DNA of 64,000 bases from Sanguinoderma infundibulare (taxonomy: Eukaryota > Basidiomycota > Agaricomycetes > Polyporales > Polyporaceae), in the NCBI GenBank assembly GCA_032821775.1, contig JAVLRN010000008.1, forward strand, positions 1,798,001 to 1,862,000, written 5' to 3'. This document shows, one piece after another, positions 22,337 to 35,360 of this stretch. Every line of letters begins with the position of its first letter. Positions within the stretch are counted from its first letter, which is position 1. The notes under the pieces were generated by a model, which did not search any database, had not been told where the DNA came from, and saw only the letters and a program-made list of their open reading frames with translations. A program made the position numbers and the translations under genes.

Positions 22337-25300
22337 ATGTCTGGCTTCTTCAGTACGCTTGAAAACCTGGTCGAAAGGATTCCCGAGGGCGTTGATCGTG
22401 CTCGGGACATGGCGATTGGTATGTCGCGCATGGTGCGTTGAGCATTCGCAGCCGTGCTGAACGCTATCTTATCAGGCTTACTCGACCCGAATCGTCCGTA
22501 CCTCTGCTGTCCTCCTTCACTCTCTGTCCATCCCTGCTGACGAGCCCCAGGTCGCCACAATGATCCCGAGGAGCAGAGGGCGGACATGATCCGCGCCGAG
22601 ATCATGTCCGGCCACCGCTTCCACTCGTTTGCCAACCAGCGTTCCCAGAACTTTGTCAAATGGTGCGTGTACGCTGTCCGTACGTTTTAGAGCGTTGCGC
22701 TAAGTCTATTCGTGCAGGCACGTCGACGGCCACGACTACATGTGGGCCGTCTCTGAGCTGCTCGACCGAGCGAAAGAGGCCATCTTCATTCTGGTATGTC
22801 CCCCTTCTTTGTCGAGTGCGTTTCCGAACTTCTGGGGTGGTGATGGGCCGACGTTCGTGATATCCGTATCATTTGGGGCGATGCCCGTATCTCCGGACGT
22901 TGACAAGACCGGACTGCTATGCCCTGCACACGTTGCGCCGGCGTGCTCTGCGAAGGGTATTGTTGCTTCTGAACATAATAGCCAGTCACCGCATATCAGT
23001 CGCGCGTGGGGTTAACCCCATCAGTCATATCGGGGGTACGCCGGACATGCAGCCAGTGTTGCGTGCTCTAGATCATGCCTCGACCCTCGTCGCGAAGCTC
23101 CTCCCTCCCAACAGCTTTGATGGACGCTCATTGACTGACCACCAATATCTGTCTAGGATTGGTGGCTCACCCCCGAGTTGTACCTTCGTCGCCCTCCCGC
23201 CAAGTACCCAGAATGGCGTCTCGACCGTTTGCTCAAGCGCAAGGCAGAGCAGGGTGTCAAAATCTACGTCGTCGTCTACAAGGAGGTCACTCAGACGATG
23301 TCCATGAGCTCGCACCATACCAAGGTCACTCTTGAAGCCCTCCACCCGAACATCGCCTGCATGCGGCACCCCGACCACATTGGTAGCAAAGGTAGCGTTC
23401 CCATTTGCCGAACCGTTCAGGACGTGCTAATAGCATTGTCGCTGTGTCAGACGATGTCGAGTTCTGGTCTCATCACGAGAAGATCGTGGTTGTCGATAAT
23501 CACTACGCTTGCATTGGTGGTCTTGACCTTTGTTTCGGCCGCTGGGATACCCACACTCATCCCCTCGCGGATGTGCACCCCACTAACCCGTTCGCGACCC
23601 TCTTCCCGGGCCAGGACTATAACAACGCTCGTATCATGGACTTCAAGGACGTCCCCAACTATATCAGCAATGGCTTGAGTTCCGTCGAGGCCGGTCGCAT
23701 GCCATGGCACGATGTGCATATGACTCTCACTGGCGAGGTCGTGTTGGATATTGTCCAGCATTTCGTTGAGCGTTGGAACGAAGTCAAGAAGCGCAAGGTA
23801 AGATCATATCTGATCGTCTACGTTGCCCTTGCTGACCGCCATCTGCCGACAGTACCGTGACGACGCGTTTGTGTCCTCTTCTCATGTGCATCATCACTGC
23901 CGCTCATCCGAACGTGCCCATTTTGCAGACGATACGATTGGCTTGCCCTTCCGCACAACATCCAGGCCTCTCCCAACGAGGCCGTCGCCCGTACGTATGC
24001 CTGCGCTCGTGGTCGTTTCCCAAGGTTCTCAAATAATCTGCACCAGGTCATCCTCACCGCGAACGGTGGCATCAAATGGGCAGGCACTTCCACGACCGCT
24101 TCCACCAGTACTTCGGCGGCGATGGAGGTGCCACCAGCTATGACGACGAATATCCAATTACACGCGGCTCCTGTCGCGTGCAGGTTGTCAGGAGTGTCTC
24201 TGACTGGAGCCACGGTGTCCTCACGGAGCGCAGCATTCAAAATGCTTGTAGGTTTGGTTTGGTTCGTCGCATGGTGTCATGCTGATCGATCGACAATAGA
24301 CATCGAGCTGATCCGGCAGTCCCAGCACTACATCTACATTGGTTAGTATGGTCGATTCGCTCGCGTCGTGAACTTTGCTGACCAATCGTTTTACAGAGAA
24401 CCAGTTCTTGTACGTGCGATTGCGATTGCGCCGTAGAGCCAACCTGTTGATAGTTGCAACAGTATCTCCAACACCCAGGACGAGGGTCCCGTCAAGAACC
24501 AGATCGCGAAGGCGCTTGTGGAACGTATCATCCGTGCCGGTCAGGAGGGCAAGAAGTTCCGCGTACGTTTGCCGCTTGATATTAGTCTTTCCGGACGCTC
24601 AATCACCTCCCCCAGGTCGTCGTCGTGATTCCTGAGGTTCCTGGGTTTGCGGGACAAGGTTGGTGCACAGTGATGGTGTAAACGCAAATGACCGACCATC
24701 CTATGTCAGTCAAGGACGAGACCTCTGTCAAGACGATCATGGCGGCCCAGTACCGAACCATGAACCGTGGCGGGCACAGCATCTACGAGGAGGTCCGCAA
24801 GGCCGGATACGAGCCGTGAGTGCCTGTGCGAGCTACCGTCTGATAAATCGCTGACATGGGTGATCAGGTCGGACTACATCCGCTTCTATCACTTGCGTGC
24901 TTATGATCGTATCAATGCGCCGTGGGGTACGTAGAGGGGGTTCATTCAATACCGCGGAACGAGCTGATGGCGTCGTTCAGATTCGTACATGCATCGTATT
25001 GAGGAGCGTAGCGGGATCTCATTCCACCAGGTCAACGTCGCCCTTGGCCGCCTTTGGATCGGTTATGGCGGGGGCCCCGAGGATCCCAAGGAAGCTACTG
25101 TCAGTATTCCGACGGGAAAACACCTTCAGGAGCAGACGACGTCTGGCAAGAAGCCCGAGATGAAGACGGAGAAGTACCCGCTCCCTGCCAGCATCGAGGA
25201 GGCGCGCGAGATCATCGACCGCTGGCGGCGCACGGCACTCGACCTGCGCAGCGATGACGTGGTGTCCGACAATGTGGTGCAGCACATGTTGCACGACAGC

Positions 25301-26288
25301 ACGAGCCTCCTTGACGAGCGCTGGCTCGGCACGGAGGATGAGGAGCGAAACGCTTACGTTTCGGAGCTGCTGTACATCCACTCGAAGGTCATGATCGTGG
25401 ACGACCGGCGTGTCATTGTGAGTCTCGATGCTGCGTTCCTTGGGTGCCTGGTCTGATCGCTTCCTGACAGATGGGATCTGCCAACCTGAACGATCGCAGC
25501 CAGAAGGTAGGCGTTGCGGCCATTCTTCCCCTGCGTTGGTTGCTAAAGGTGCATGTATAGGGTGATGGAGACTCTGAGATTGCTCTTGTCGTTGAGGACG
25601 AAGACTTGATCGAGTCGTACATGGACGGTCAACCGTATCGCGCCGGCCGTTTTGCTGCTACTCTCCGCCGCAAGCTGTACAGGGGTAAGACTTTTGCCCA
25701 TTTACCGTTCCTGTGTTCTGACTATCCGCGGGATGTAGAGCACCTCGGTCTCATCCCACCCCAGACGTGTACTGATCACGACCGTACCGACTCGTTCATG
25801 CGTGCTGCGCCCCAACCCAACGACGACGAGACTGGCCAAGACGAGGACCGCATGGTCGCCGATCCTTTGGGCGACCGCACAAATGACCTCTGGAACAACA
25901 CGGCGCGCAAGAACCGCGAGATCTTCACGGAGCTCTTCCGCCCCGTGCCCACGAACCTCATCCGCTCCTGGAAGGACTACGACGTGAGTATATGGGAGTA
26001 CTAGTGCACATCGCTCGCATCTGACTCGCTGGATGGGACCTCGCAGAACTACGTGCCCGATGTCATGACCGGCCACGTCGTGCCTGACGTTCCGCTTGAG
26101 CGGGTGAAGGACCGCCTGTCGCACGTCCGTGGCGCGCTCGTCGAATGCCCTATGGTCAGTTTTCATCTTCTTTATCTTCGGCATCCGTCCTGACCACCCC
26201 CCACTAGGACTTCTTGATTGATGAGAAGGGCTTCGTCGAGGGTCCCGATTGGGTTGGTTTGAACCCTACGCTCCCCATCTATGTTTAA
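22337..26288 (+). CDS. Phospholipase D
   Basis: About 20 exons, roughly 850 residues. It starts MSGFFSTLENLVERIPEGVD, and exon 3 has HVDGHDYMWAVSELLDRA. The first HKD motif is HHEKIVVVDNH with following IGGLDLCFGRWDTHTHPL. The middle has RYDWLALPHNIQASPNEAV, HYIYIENQFF and VVVVIPEVPGF. The second HKD motif is IHSKVMIVDDRRVI, followed across an intron by MGSANLNDRS. Both catalytic sets (H-x-K-x4-D) are complete. The enzyme hydrolyses phosphatidylcholine to phosphatidic acid and choline at membranes. PX and PH domains seen in yeast Spo14 are absent from the start, so this is the shorter fungal form. Exon 6 is only 14 nt (23853-23866). Intron 3 (22794-23156) is unusually long at 363 nt. Confidence 0.93.
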
Positions 26289-26563
26289 GGATGCGTCTAG
26301 AGGTGTGCTACAGACTGTAAGATGAAATGATCTATCGAGGTGGAGTGCATGTAACGATCTGTACGATCCTGCTGTAACTTAGTGTGTGCTTGTCACGAAT
26401 GAAAGGTTGTCTTGCCGGTGATGGACACTTTGTCAGCGTGCTGAGACACCCTGGCTATTATGTAAGCCTGCGGTCGCCGCAACCGGCGCAACTTTGAGCT
26501 TCGTCGTTATCGTCAATCTCTTCTGCAGCTGGCCAAGTACCAAGTTGTAGATGACACTGTACC

Positions 26564-27998
26564 ATGAATGACCAACCGCAGCCTGCCGCATCGTCTTCAG
26601 CGAGTTCATCAGAATTGCCGGTGCCAGAGGACGATGTCACTGAGCCGAACACTGGGCCGAATGCCGTCGGTGGCGGGGCCGTCGCGGCGGCCGATTCTTC
26701 GGAAACCGCGGCCGCGAAAGTACCAGACGCAGACGCGGACGCGGCTAAGGATGAGCTTCCTTGTACGTGTTGTACGTGGTTTTATGTCCGCTCATCCATC
26801 GTCATTGCTCATAGGGACGCGCTTTGCAGGGGACCGCGGCAAGGACTGGCAAAATGACGCCAAGCCACAGCCGGTCTCGCTCAGCTTGCTCTTACCTCCT
26901 ATCAGGGCCGAGCTATCCCGGTCGGCCAACGCGGCCAACGCCATCATCACCATCCTTCAAGAACATCGTGATACTCAAGGGGATTCCACCGCGCCCTCGT
27001 CGCAAGACGAGCTTCGAAAGGAACTCCTGTCTTTGCGGGCAGCCATTCTAAACGTATGTCAGAATTGCCCCATGAAGACCTAGCTAGCACCTGTTTCTGA
27101 CCCGTGAATCTGCAGGGGCTAGAAACGGCTAGCGTGCACATCACGACGAGCCCGGGATACATGTGCCTGAGCACGAGCAAGCAGCACAACGAGCGGTTCG
27201 CGGAACGGTACAGGATCCTGTGCGACGTCGAAGCCGAGCTCAAGAAGAGCATCGACGACGCCGAGCCGCTCTACGCCGCCCGCGATCAGCTCATCCGCGC
27301 AGAGCGGAGGATACATCGACGCAAGCTCTTCCAGACCGCCGTCCGCGCTGCGGTACGTACGCCTTTCTTCGTCCGTTATCGACGCAAACGGAGTCGGACT
27401 CCAAACTGACGCGTTGTGTTGTGCCACACGCTAGTCCGTCGTCGCGGTACCGTTCTCCCCGTTCGCCTCGGCGGTGCTGACGGCCGTCGACGTCATGGTC
27501 CTCTCCGTTGTCGTCGGCCTCCAGGACGTCGTGCTGCCCGACGCCACCGCGCAGGTGCGGGAGACGCTCGACCGGGTGGAGGCCCTCCAGAAGAACATTG
27601 AGCACAAGCTCGAGGAAGTCAAGGGCCTCAAGGCGAGCCTGGACGCGATCAAGGCGGCGACCGAGGAGGTGCAGCGGAGCCCGGTCGTCGTCCGGCTGGG
27701 TGAGATCTTGGAGAAGGTGCAGGACACGAAGAGGGCGGTCGAAGCCGTCTTCTCGTTCCCCTGCGCCTGCTCGTGCGATGCCGGCGCGTCGACTGCCACG
27801 GCACCCTCGACCCAGGCGTCCTCCGTTCGGGAGGTCGTTGCCGTGTTTCGCAGGCTTGGGGATGCGCTGGATGCGCCATCGATTCTCAGCGGGCCGCTTG
27901 AATCCGTGAATGATGAGCAATGTGATGTTCTGGATAGGCGTCTTGCGGACTTGAGGCTGTCTCGTCAAGTTCAAACGGAATCACAAGCCCTCGTCTGA
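26564..27998 (+). CDS. Coiled-coil hypothetical protein
   Basis: Four exons: 26564-26762, 26815-27053, 27116-27352 and 27435-27998, with GTACGT, GTATGT and GTACGT donors and the frame kept. The N-terminal 65 residues are acidic, Ala/Ser/Pro-rich and probably disordered. The middle is helical and charged (RFAERYRILCDVEAELKKS). A hydrophobic stretch lies near the start of exon 4 (PFASAVLTAVDVMVLSVVVG), long enough for one membrane span, and is followed by amphipathic helices such as VRETLDRVEALQKNIEHKL. I do not recognise the family. Lying between phospholipase D and a convergent esterase gene, it has no informative context. Confidence 0.65.
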
Positions 27999-28201
27999 CT
28001 TCCTTTTTTTTTAATCATCGTTTTCATTTTGGCTTTCTGATGTCACGGATCGCTTTCCTTGCTGTCTGTTCTACGTACGCTTACTTGCCTCCTAGCTGTC
28101 GCTGTGAATCGTTCGTTCGTTTGAACCCAAACAAGACGACAACTTGTGCTTCTCCCGCGGCCCGGATCGACAGGTCCGTTCGGAGCGTGATGCCCACTCG
28201 A

Positions 28202-29635
28202 TCAGATGGCGGAGAATCTCTTCAGCTCGGATTCGATAGCCCCTGCGAGCAGACGGTGAACGTGTGCAGTGGGGTGGCCAGTGTCTGCGGAGCACGGCGG
28301 TTAGAATCGTGAACGGTCCAGTACATCGGCTGGAACTTACTGAACCAAAAGAACGTAGGATCTGTACATTCGCAGAATCTGTCATGCATATCAGCATCCC
28401 TCATACCAACAAGGGCAGGTCATCCTTACCCAGTAATGTTCGTGAACCCATAATCCGCCGCAGTGTCCAAGATCTTGTTGAACCAGGCGTGGGCGTCGAA
28501 TGTCAGGACGTGGACATCTCGGTGCGTCCGCGCAAAGTGAGCCGTGTGGTTGAGGAGCGCAGTGTTGTAGTCGATGATGTTCTGCTTGTACAGCGGCGCG
28601 ATGGACGTGCCGATGTGGTCTGGGGAACGCTCGAGGGGCGGGAGGGTGATGAAGAGATAGGTCCCGCGGAGGTAGTGGTCATATGCGTTTTGCTTCGGAA
28701 GTCCGCAGGTGCCAGAGCGTCAGCGGACCATGAAGCAGGGAAGGTGGTTCGCTTACCACGGCGCCGAAGAGCGACTGCATCTCGAGCTCCCAGAAAGCTT
28801 TGAAATCTAGCTGAACGCATGGCGAGGGATATCAGAAAAACGTGTACAGGAACATAACGAAGACCTTACAGTTGTGTTGTGCAACGTATCACCGGTGTCG
28901 TTGATACCGATCCAGAACGCCGTAAGGGTCTCTTCGGGAGGATGTGGGACGACGTCGGACGCGTACAACGCCCACTCCCTCACTTGGTCGACGAGATCGA
29001 CGGAAAAGTTGTGATGGAGGGGGATGCTATGTGAAGGTGAGCATGCTGACAATCCATTCGCGACAACGGAGTTTATCGTACAGAGCTTTGTCCACGTCGG
29101 CACCAGAGAACGCGAAGTCCCACAACTGATGCGGGGAGCAATCCGAAGGTTTCCCTTCAAAGCAACCCGTAAGGTACTCCGTCTAGGTGGAGTGTAAGGG
29201 ATCAAGGGAGGGAATAGCCAGTTGCAGCGCATACCCAAGTTCCGCTGTCCGAACCCGTCTAGGGATAAAGTATTAGTCTGGGAAGAACGAGGGACTCGTG
29301 TTACTATGCCACCACAAGCTCACCACGTTTGCCTGTATTTCATCGTTGAGAAGTTCTTCGGGGCTGAATGAGAAGTTGAACGCGCTTCCGATGAAACTAA
29401 CATTGCTCGTCAGTTGCTTTGCTGTTGATCCTCCCTCCGTGCAAACACACCTGAACTTGGGATAACCGTTCGTCCCTCCCACAAAAGTGTACGAATCCCC
29501 GAAGGCATAGAAGTATTTTGTAGTGTCCCAGTTGAACCGAGGGCGTAGGCGTACAGGCGCAGCTAATATCGTTGACAGCGCAACCGCGAGGAAGCTCACG
29601 GCGTGTAGCAGAGTAATCCTGGAAGAAAGCGCCAT
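28202..29635 (-). CDS. Secreted SGNH/GDSL esterase, carbohydrate-esterase-16-type acetylesterase
   Basis: Nine exons: 29635-29451, 29396-29324, 29258-29235, 29182-29082, 29026-28870, 28810-28757, 28692-28430, 28378-28341 and 28284-28202, 325 residues. Residues 1-25 form a signal peptide (ITLLHAVSFLAVALSTILA). Block I is YAFGDSYTF with the nucleophile Ser. Then come EYLTGCFEG, QLWDFAFSGADVD, the block III motif WIGINDTGD, and DAHAWFNKIL. The C terminus has DPTFFWFNTGHPTAHVH with the catalytic His region, then a short helical end. CE16 enzymes remove acetyl groups from plant xylo-oligosaccharides outside the cell, fitting a wood- or litter-decaying fungus. An ATG 21 bases upstream (29656) is an alternative start. 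The exon-7 acceptor ends GAAG and is weak. Confidence 0.87.
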
Positions 29636-30533
29636 TAAAGCTGGAAAACGTTCCACTTCGGTCTGCCAAACAGGCCGTGTTATCTTCTTATACCATCCAT
29701 GACTGGGCTGTTTCCCGAGAATCCTCGCTCACCTGATCATGAAGAGGCTCTTCTGTGCGGGCCGCAAAGCGATCTTCTTGCGGCTGACACCCATTCAGCG
29801 CATTTCTCGAAGCCTGAGCTGTCCACGAGTGTAGAATATAACGTCACTAGACATGTTGTTGAAGGGAAAATGCGGCACTCACTAGATGGTCTCGTCGCTC
29901 CTCGGGTCAGAGGGACAAGTTGCAGGCGCATACGGCCCGTCCCGGCGCGTGTCTACTTAAAACAGACCCTGGCGGTTCGTAACACAGAGCCAGTCCTACT
30001 CAACATTATCTGGTGCCATCGAAGGTTAGGACCTGGCACTGGGTTCGGGATGGCTTTGAAGGACGTGCGTATGGAAGTACTTAGGTCCAGTTGGCAGCTT
30101 CACGGATTCAGAGCCTACGTTCACTAGGATTTTCAACAAAAGGAGATCTTCATGCTGTTGCTCGAAGGGCTCCATGAGTCGTCTTTGCAATATCGTGGTG
30201 GAAAGCAGGCCTGTTCATCGGACTGCGGGTGCTGGCCCGACCCTTCAAGGGCCGCAAACCCCGAACAACTCCGACAAAGTATTTGGAACTCCTCGCGGCG
30301 TTTGTGAGCCCCGGGCGTCTATCGGAGCTTAGGCCCGTTGGAGAGACGAGATTGACAACAAGGTTGAGACATTGCCATACTTCGTCACAAGCTGGCTTCC
30401 AACAGTTGGCCAATACCAGGGACAAGGCCAGCTAACCCCCTCAAGTGCCCAGCTCAGCGCAGTTGTGACACTAGCAAGTACCCTCCGCTGGTGTTCAACT
30501 CGAACTACCTGGACTTCCATCCAACGTCGGGTG
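29636..30533. other. Divergent intergenic region
   Basis: Between the starts of the CE16 gene (minus) and the farnesyltransferase gene (plus). Short frames on both strands show no recognisable protein. Confidence 0.4.
29687..29692 (-). promoter_or_regulatory. TATA-like element of the CE16 gene
   Basis: TATAAG on the minus strand, about 52 bases upstream of the chosen ATG. It is in a sensible place for a basal promoter but is a short motif. Confidence 0.35.
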
Positions 30534-32673
30534 ATGGCAACTACGGCGGCGAGCGCATTCCCGCCGACACCCACGGATGGTTATCGCACGGCGACCTCGT
30601 CACTGCAATCGTCCACGGAGACGACAGTCTGGTCGCACTTCCCCGCCGGTGGCACTACTGAACTTGAATTGCAGAAGCGATCCCACTTCGAATTTCTTCT
30701 CCGCAACCTCCGTCAAGGATTTCCGGAGAGGTACACCTCTCAGGACGCCAGTCAGTCATGGCTGATCTACTGGACTCTGCACGGATTCAGCATCCTTGGT
30801 GCAGGCCTCGACGACCAGACAAAGAAGCGGTAAGTGGCGTTCGGCCCCGTTGTCATCGAACCACTCTTGACACGTTCGGATGCAGAACAATCGATACCTT
30901 GTTGGCGCTCCAACATCCTGACGGGGGGTTCGCGGGGGGACCTGGTCAAGCCGCCCATCTTCTACCCACATACGCAGCTGTTTGTTCGTTTGCTGTGGTG
31001 GGGCAGCCCGGACTGGGTGGGGGATGGGATGACATCGATCGGTACGGCCTACAATCAGTTGTCCGACTCCGAGCGCCCCTCCTGACTACCAAGGGAAAAA
31101 CGTAGCAAGAAGATGTATGGTTTCTTCATGTCACTTAAGCAAGCGGATGGGTCCTTCCTCGTGTGCCAACACGGCGAAGTGGATGTCAGGTCAGTGTATT
31201 TAAACACCGGCACTAACGACGCGTTTGCTGACTGTATTTGGTGTAAAGAGGAATTTACTGCCTTCTCGTGGTCGCCACCCTCCTCAATCTGCTCACGCCA
31301 GAGCTTCTGATCGGGCTGCCAGACTTTCTAGTAACATGTCAAACGTACGAGGGTGGCTTTTGTAGCTCGTCTTTCCCGGGATGGGCGTTCGGTTCAGGTG
31401 AGGCGCTTTTTAGAATGTCCGTGGAGGCTTAGTTAGAACTTCGCTGCGCGCCGCAGATGACACCGAAGCATCAACACCTGCCTCAACTCCGGGCGACCCG
31501 ACGGCGCCTCGCCCTCCCCTCGGCGAGGCTCACGGAGGATACACATTCTGCGTCACAGCATCATGGCTTCTCCTGCGGCCGTATATCAAACTATATTGCT
31601 CTCCCGCACCCGGCGTTCCGCTCTCCGAGCCGAAGATCAATACCCAGGCTCTGCTCCGCTGGTGTGTCCAAATGCAAGGTCTCCCGATCGAACTCGGGGG
31701 ATTCAGAGGCCGGACGAACAAGCTCGTGGATGGGTGTTACAGCTGGTGGGTTGGTGGCTGCGTCGTCTTGGTGGAGACATTGCTCGGTGTCACGTCACAC
31801 GACGCCGCCAGCGAGGAGCATCCCGAAGAGAATGACAAAGATAACGCACAGGCGTGGGTCGATGCCGACGACGGTGAGCACGCTTCCAATTGCTCATGAC
31901 CTGTGGTTTCGTATTGAGCTGCCTCAACATACTGCACCCTCGCCATGGCGGCGTTCAGACACTCTTTTCAATAGGCGCGCCCTGCAGGAATTTATCCTAT
32001 GCGCGGGACAGCATCCTGCTGGGGGACTAAGAGACAAGCCTCCAAAGTAAGTCTGATTATTTGCTTAGACGCACATGTCTTCCCGTTACTCCGTGCTGAC
32101 GTCCATGGCTACCAGGGTTGCAGACGCATATCATACCCTTTACTGTGCTGTTGGCCTATCTGCCGCTCAGCATCGCGTGATCCCCTCCCAGGCGCGGGAG
32201 AAGACTATCATGTCCACATGGAATCCCGCCAAGGCCCGCGAACAGGAAGGCATGTTCCCGTCTCATCCACCCTCCTCCTATCGTACGGCATGCTGAGCCT
32301 TGGCTGCAACTAGGCACGACATACGTCCCGCCCTCGGATGGAGAACGTGAGAGATTCGATGAGGTGAAGAAACAGATCTTCGCACAGGCCCTCTCGTGGT
32401 CCGAGGAAGAAGGCACCGAGATGTACGTGGGCGGTGTCGCCAACCGCGTGGTGAGTGCCGTTTCTCACCGTCTATCGCTCGCACACGAGGTCAGCATCTT
32501 CTCATCGTTTCTCACCGTTTCCGCGCCGGCGCGCCTCGCAGAACGCGGCCCACCCAATCTTCAACCTCACGATTACGCACTCGGACGCGATGCTGACGCA
32601 CTTCTATGGTCAAACCCCGCCCTCGCGCTACCCCTTGCAGGCGAAGAAGCAGAGGGGGAGCGCCCCCTCCTAG
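30534..32673 (+). CDS. RAM1: Protein farnesyltransferase beta subunit
   Basis: Nine exons: 30534-30829, 30886-31041, 31106-31189, 31249-31397, 31457-31873, 31959-32046, 32116-32282, 32314-32450 and 32542-32673, 541 residues. The prenyltransferase repeats are clear: LALQHPDGGFAGGPGQ, FFMSLKQADGSFLV, TYEGGFCSSSF and GGFRGRTNKLVDGCYSWW. Zinc ligands are the Asp and Cys of VDGCYSWW and the His of DAYHTLYC. The enzyme, with an alpha subunit encoded elsewhere, attaches farnesyl to CaaX proteins such as Ras and mating pheromones in the cytosol. One intron (32283-32313) would be only 31 nt; without it the frame stops at TGA. So the gene is either intact with a very short intron or carries a one-base frameshift there. 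Confidence 0.88.
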
Positions 32674-33520
32674 AAATATCGATACCGTAGTGCGGAGGGG
32701 TGGGATAGCCGGAGACGGAGTACGACGGTTGGGATCTGATGGAACGCAATGACTCATGATTGTACGCAATAGCTCATTGGATGACACACGGTATGCACGA
32801 ACATTAGGTGTGCTCACGACCCCCGTCGAGTCCCACGCGACGCCCCTCCGCAGACGGTTTATGCCGGAGACGTTGTACGGGGACCCAGGACCGGTATATG
32901 AAAATCAATGGGATTTAGGAGTTGTGATGGCCGAACTTTCCGTTTTCCAGAGGTCCCAGGGAATCGAGGACCGTAATTCGTTGGCTCTCGCGGCCGTGAG
33001 TCTTTCTCCACGAGGCAAAACGTCGGCACGCGGGTCTTGAGGTCTTGGGGTGGCTTCTGTGGCTCTGGTTTTCCTCGACACGCCTTCACGGTCAAGGCAT
33101 AGACATCCTTGCGCGACTCGTGACAATGGTCGGGTCGCGAGCTCATACCAACTCGGCAGTCGGTGATTTTGAGTGGCAACTGCGGTGGCGCAATTGGAAT
33201 GCAACAGTTCACTTTGGAGGGCGACGATTGCGTGTAGATTCGCATATTACGCATCGGGCTAAAGTACGGTGGGTAACATGATGCTAAATTGCTGTACGAC
33301 GAGAGGAGGCATTAGGCGGCCTTACGTGACGCGAATGTAGTCCATCGATTCGCGGAACAAAAATCATGGCGGAGGAGAGATGATAAAGCGGCAGAGCTCA
33401 CGCCGACTTCGCGTGGTCCCGTTCTACCATATATCCTTGTGAGGCGATGATCTAGAAGTGCGTCCCCGGAGTTGATGAGGGGCTTACCGGCTCGCCAAAC
33501 TCCGGCTCGTATCCCAGCCT
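32674..33520. other. Intergenic between convergent genes
   Basis: Holds the 3' regions of the farnesyltransferase gene and the minus-strand F-box gene. No recognisable coding segment on either strand. Confidence 0.4.
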
Positions 33521-35360
33521 TCACGGGCTCCCCCCCGTCCTCCCCCTCAGATGCTGCACCTCCTGCTCCAACGAGCTCAGCCTGCGCCTGTCCTCCGTCC
33601 TCGACAGCTCCAAGGCGACCATCTTCCTCTCCAGGGCCTCGAGTCGCGCCTTCTCCTCCAGCCGCGCCTGGGTAGCGATCGGAAGGAGCTTCGCCACCTC
33701 GTTCCAGCGCACCCAGCACGCGGACATCTCCGCGCGGAGGCAGACGGGGATGAGCGCGTGCTCCATGGCGATGTCAAACGCGTCTGGCCAGCGCAGGCCG
33801 CAGCAGATCGAGCAGCGGAGGGGGAGGATCTGGCTGAGGAAGAGCGCGACGGGCTCGGCCTTGGCGATCGCGGACAGCCCGACGGCGAGGGTCTCGAGGG
33901 AACGGAAACGAGGCAGGTCGTGAGAATTGGGGTTCGGCGGGAGAGAGGGCACCGTCGCGTTAACGTGGAGACCGAGATGGCGGAGATTGGGACAGTGCCG
34001 GGCGAAGGGCAGCAACGCGCCGAGGGTGAGGCTGGGGCCGTTCGCTTCGGGGACGGGCTCGGCGTTGAGCTGCAGGCTCTGCAGGGACGGCCAGCTCCGA
34101 GCGAATTCGTCGATGTCGTTGTCGGTGAGGTTCAGTGCGTAATCCCAGCGGAGTTCGAAGACGTGGATTGAACGCGCGGAGAAGAGGGGACGGAAGCACT
34201 CGATAGACGGGCGCTGGTGGATGGGAGGAGGTGGGGAGTGAATCGGCGAGTCCGGCGCGATGATGTAGTCAACGGAGAGCTCGACGAGGGAAGGGCAGTG
34301 GTCGCGGATGGCCGTGAAAAGTCCGTGAAGCGAGTCTGGCGTGGCGGTGACGACGCTCTTGAAGTGTAGCTCCGTGAGCTGCCTCGGAAACGAGGAGGAG
34401 CGAAGGAGTTGGGTGGCATCCGCTACCTGCGCGCAGAACGACAAGCTGTTGAGTGCGGGAAACGCGTCGTGAGCAAGGGTTGGGGCGAGATGGGTGACAT
34501 CCGCTCGATCTCCGGGTCCTGCCCGTGCAGGATCTCCGAGGGTAATGATCTTCAAACGGCGGAGCTTTGAGAGCTCCGTAAGAAGCCGCGATGTAGAGCA
34601 GTAGATTGGCAAAGAGATCCTCTCGAGCTGTGAGAATCCCTGTAAGAGGACTGAGACGTAGTCCTCGAGCCGTCGCATGGGTTCGTCTAGGCGAAGCTCT
34701 AGAAGAGTGACGTCCTTGCATCTCGTGCAAAGGTCGCGGATATAGCCTGTGAGAGAAAGTGGTTCGGATCGATACAAATAAAGGCCAAGGTGTTTTACGC
34801 GCCGGTGCATGAAGGTGAGACAAAGTCGCTGTCTCTCCGGAGCACACGCATGCCAGACAATGGACTGGAGGTTGGGGAATATCTCGCCGGACGGGCAGGT
34901 AGCGAGCAAGTCATCGAAGACTTTGGTATGAAGGAGGAGCCTGGACCCCTTCTCTCCGGTGGCCGCGCGCAGATGCTGGTGGTCGTGGCGCAAGCGGCGG
35001 ACTCTACTGGAGTATCTCTGGAATCTCTGCCAGTCCATCTGAACGAGCGGTCTTTTGAACGCCTGAAAAAGTGGCATCAGAGAAAAAAGAGTTCGAAAGG
35101 CACAAAGCTATACCGACATAAGCGCCAGGTAAACGTCCGGTGGAGATCGAGACACGTTCAGGCTTGATGGTGAGAGGCGCGAGGACAGACAAGACTCGTC
35201 TCAGATCGTTCACCTCGAACCAAAGGAGGTCGAAAGCGATCTCCGCCCAATGCTTGCAGACACATGCCGCTCTCGCGAGGTCGCGATCGTCGAGGTATGA
35301 AAATATCATGGCAAGGAGTTCGTCGATGTGCCCGAGCGAGCGACTGTAGTTGGGATCCAT
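33521..35360 (-). CDS. F-box/LRR protein, subfamily B copy 1
   Basis: Exon 1 begins at 35360 with MDPNYSRSLGHIDELLAMIF, then SYLDDRDLARAACVCKHW, an F-box. It ends near 35150-35110; the donor is uncertain (GTCTCG or GTCGGT). Exon 2 begins near 35058 with AFKRPLVQMDWQRFQRYSSR and stays open to the stop at 33521. The body is Leu-rich repeats (for example LVELSVDYIIAPDS and FARSWPSLQSLQLN). The last 45 residues are an amphipathic helix (LEEKARLEALERKMVALEL), probably a coiled coil. The gene at 37128-38933 has the same layout, including the WPSL and FA+HCPNLR+LGL blocks, so they are local duplicates. The predicted role is substrate recognition in an SCF ubiquitin ligase; targets are unknown. Confidence 0.8.

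Noticed and set aside
27291..27974. 227-codon minus-strand frame
   Set aside because: Antisense to the coiled-coil gene at 26564-27998, whose exons splice in phase; no protein family resemblance.
33551..34171. 206-codon plus-strand frame
   Set aside because: Antisense shadow within the F-box/LRR gene at 33521-35360.
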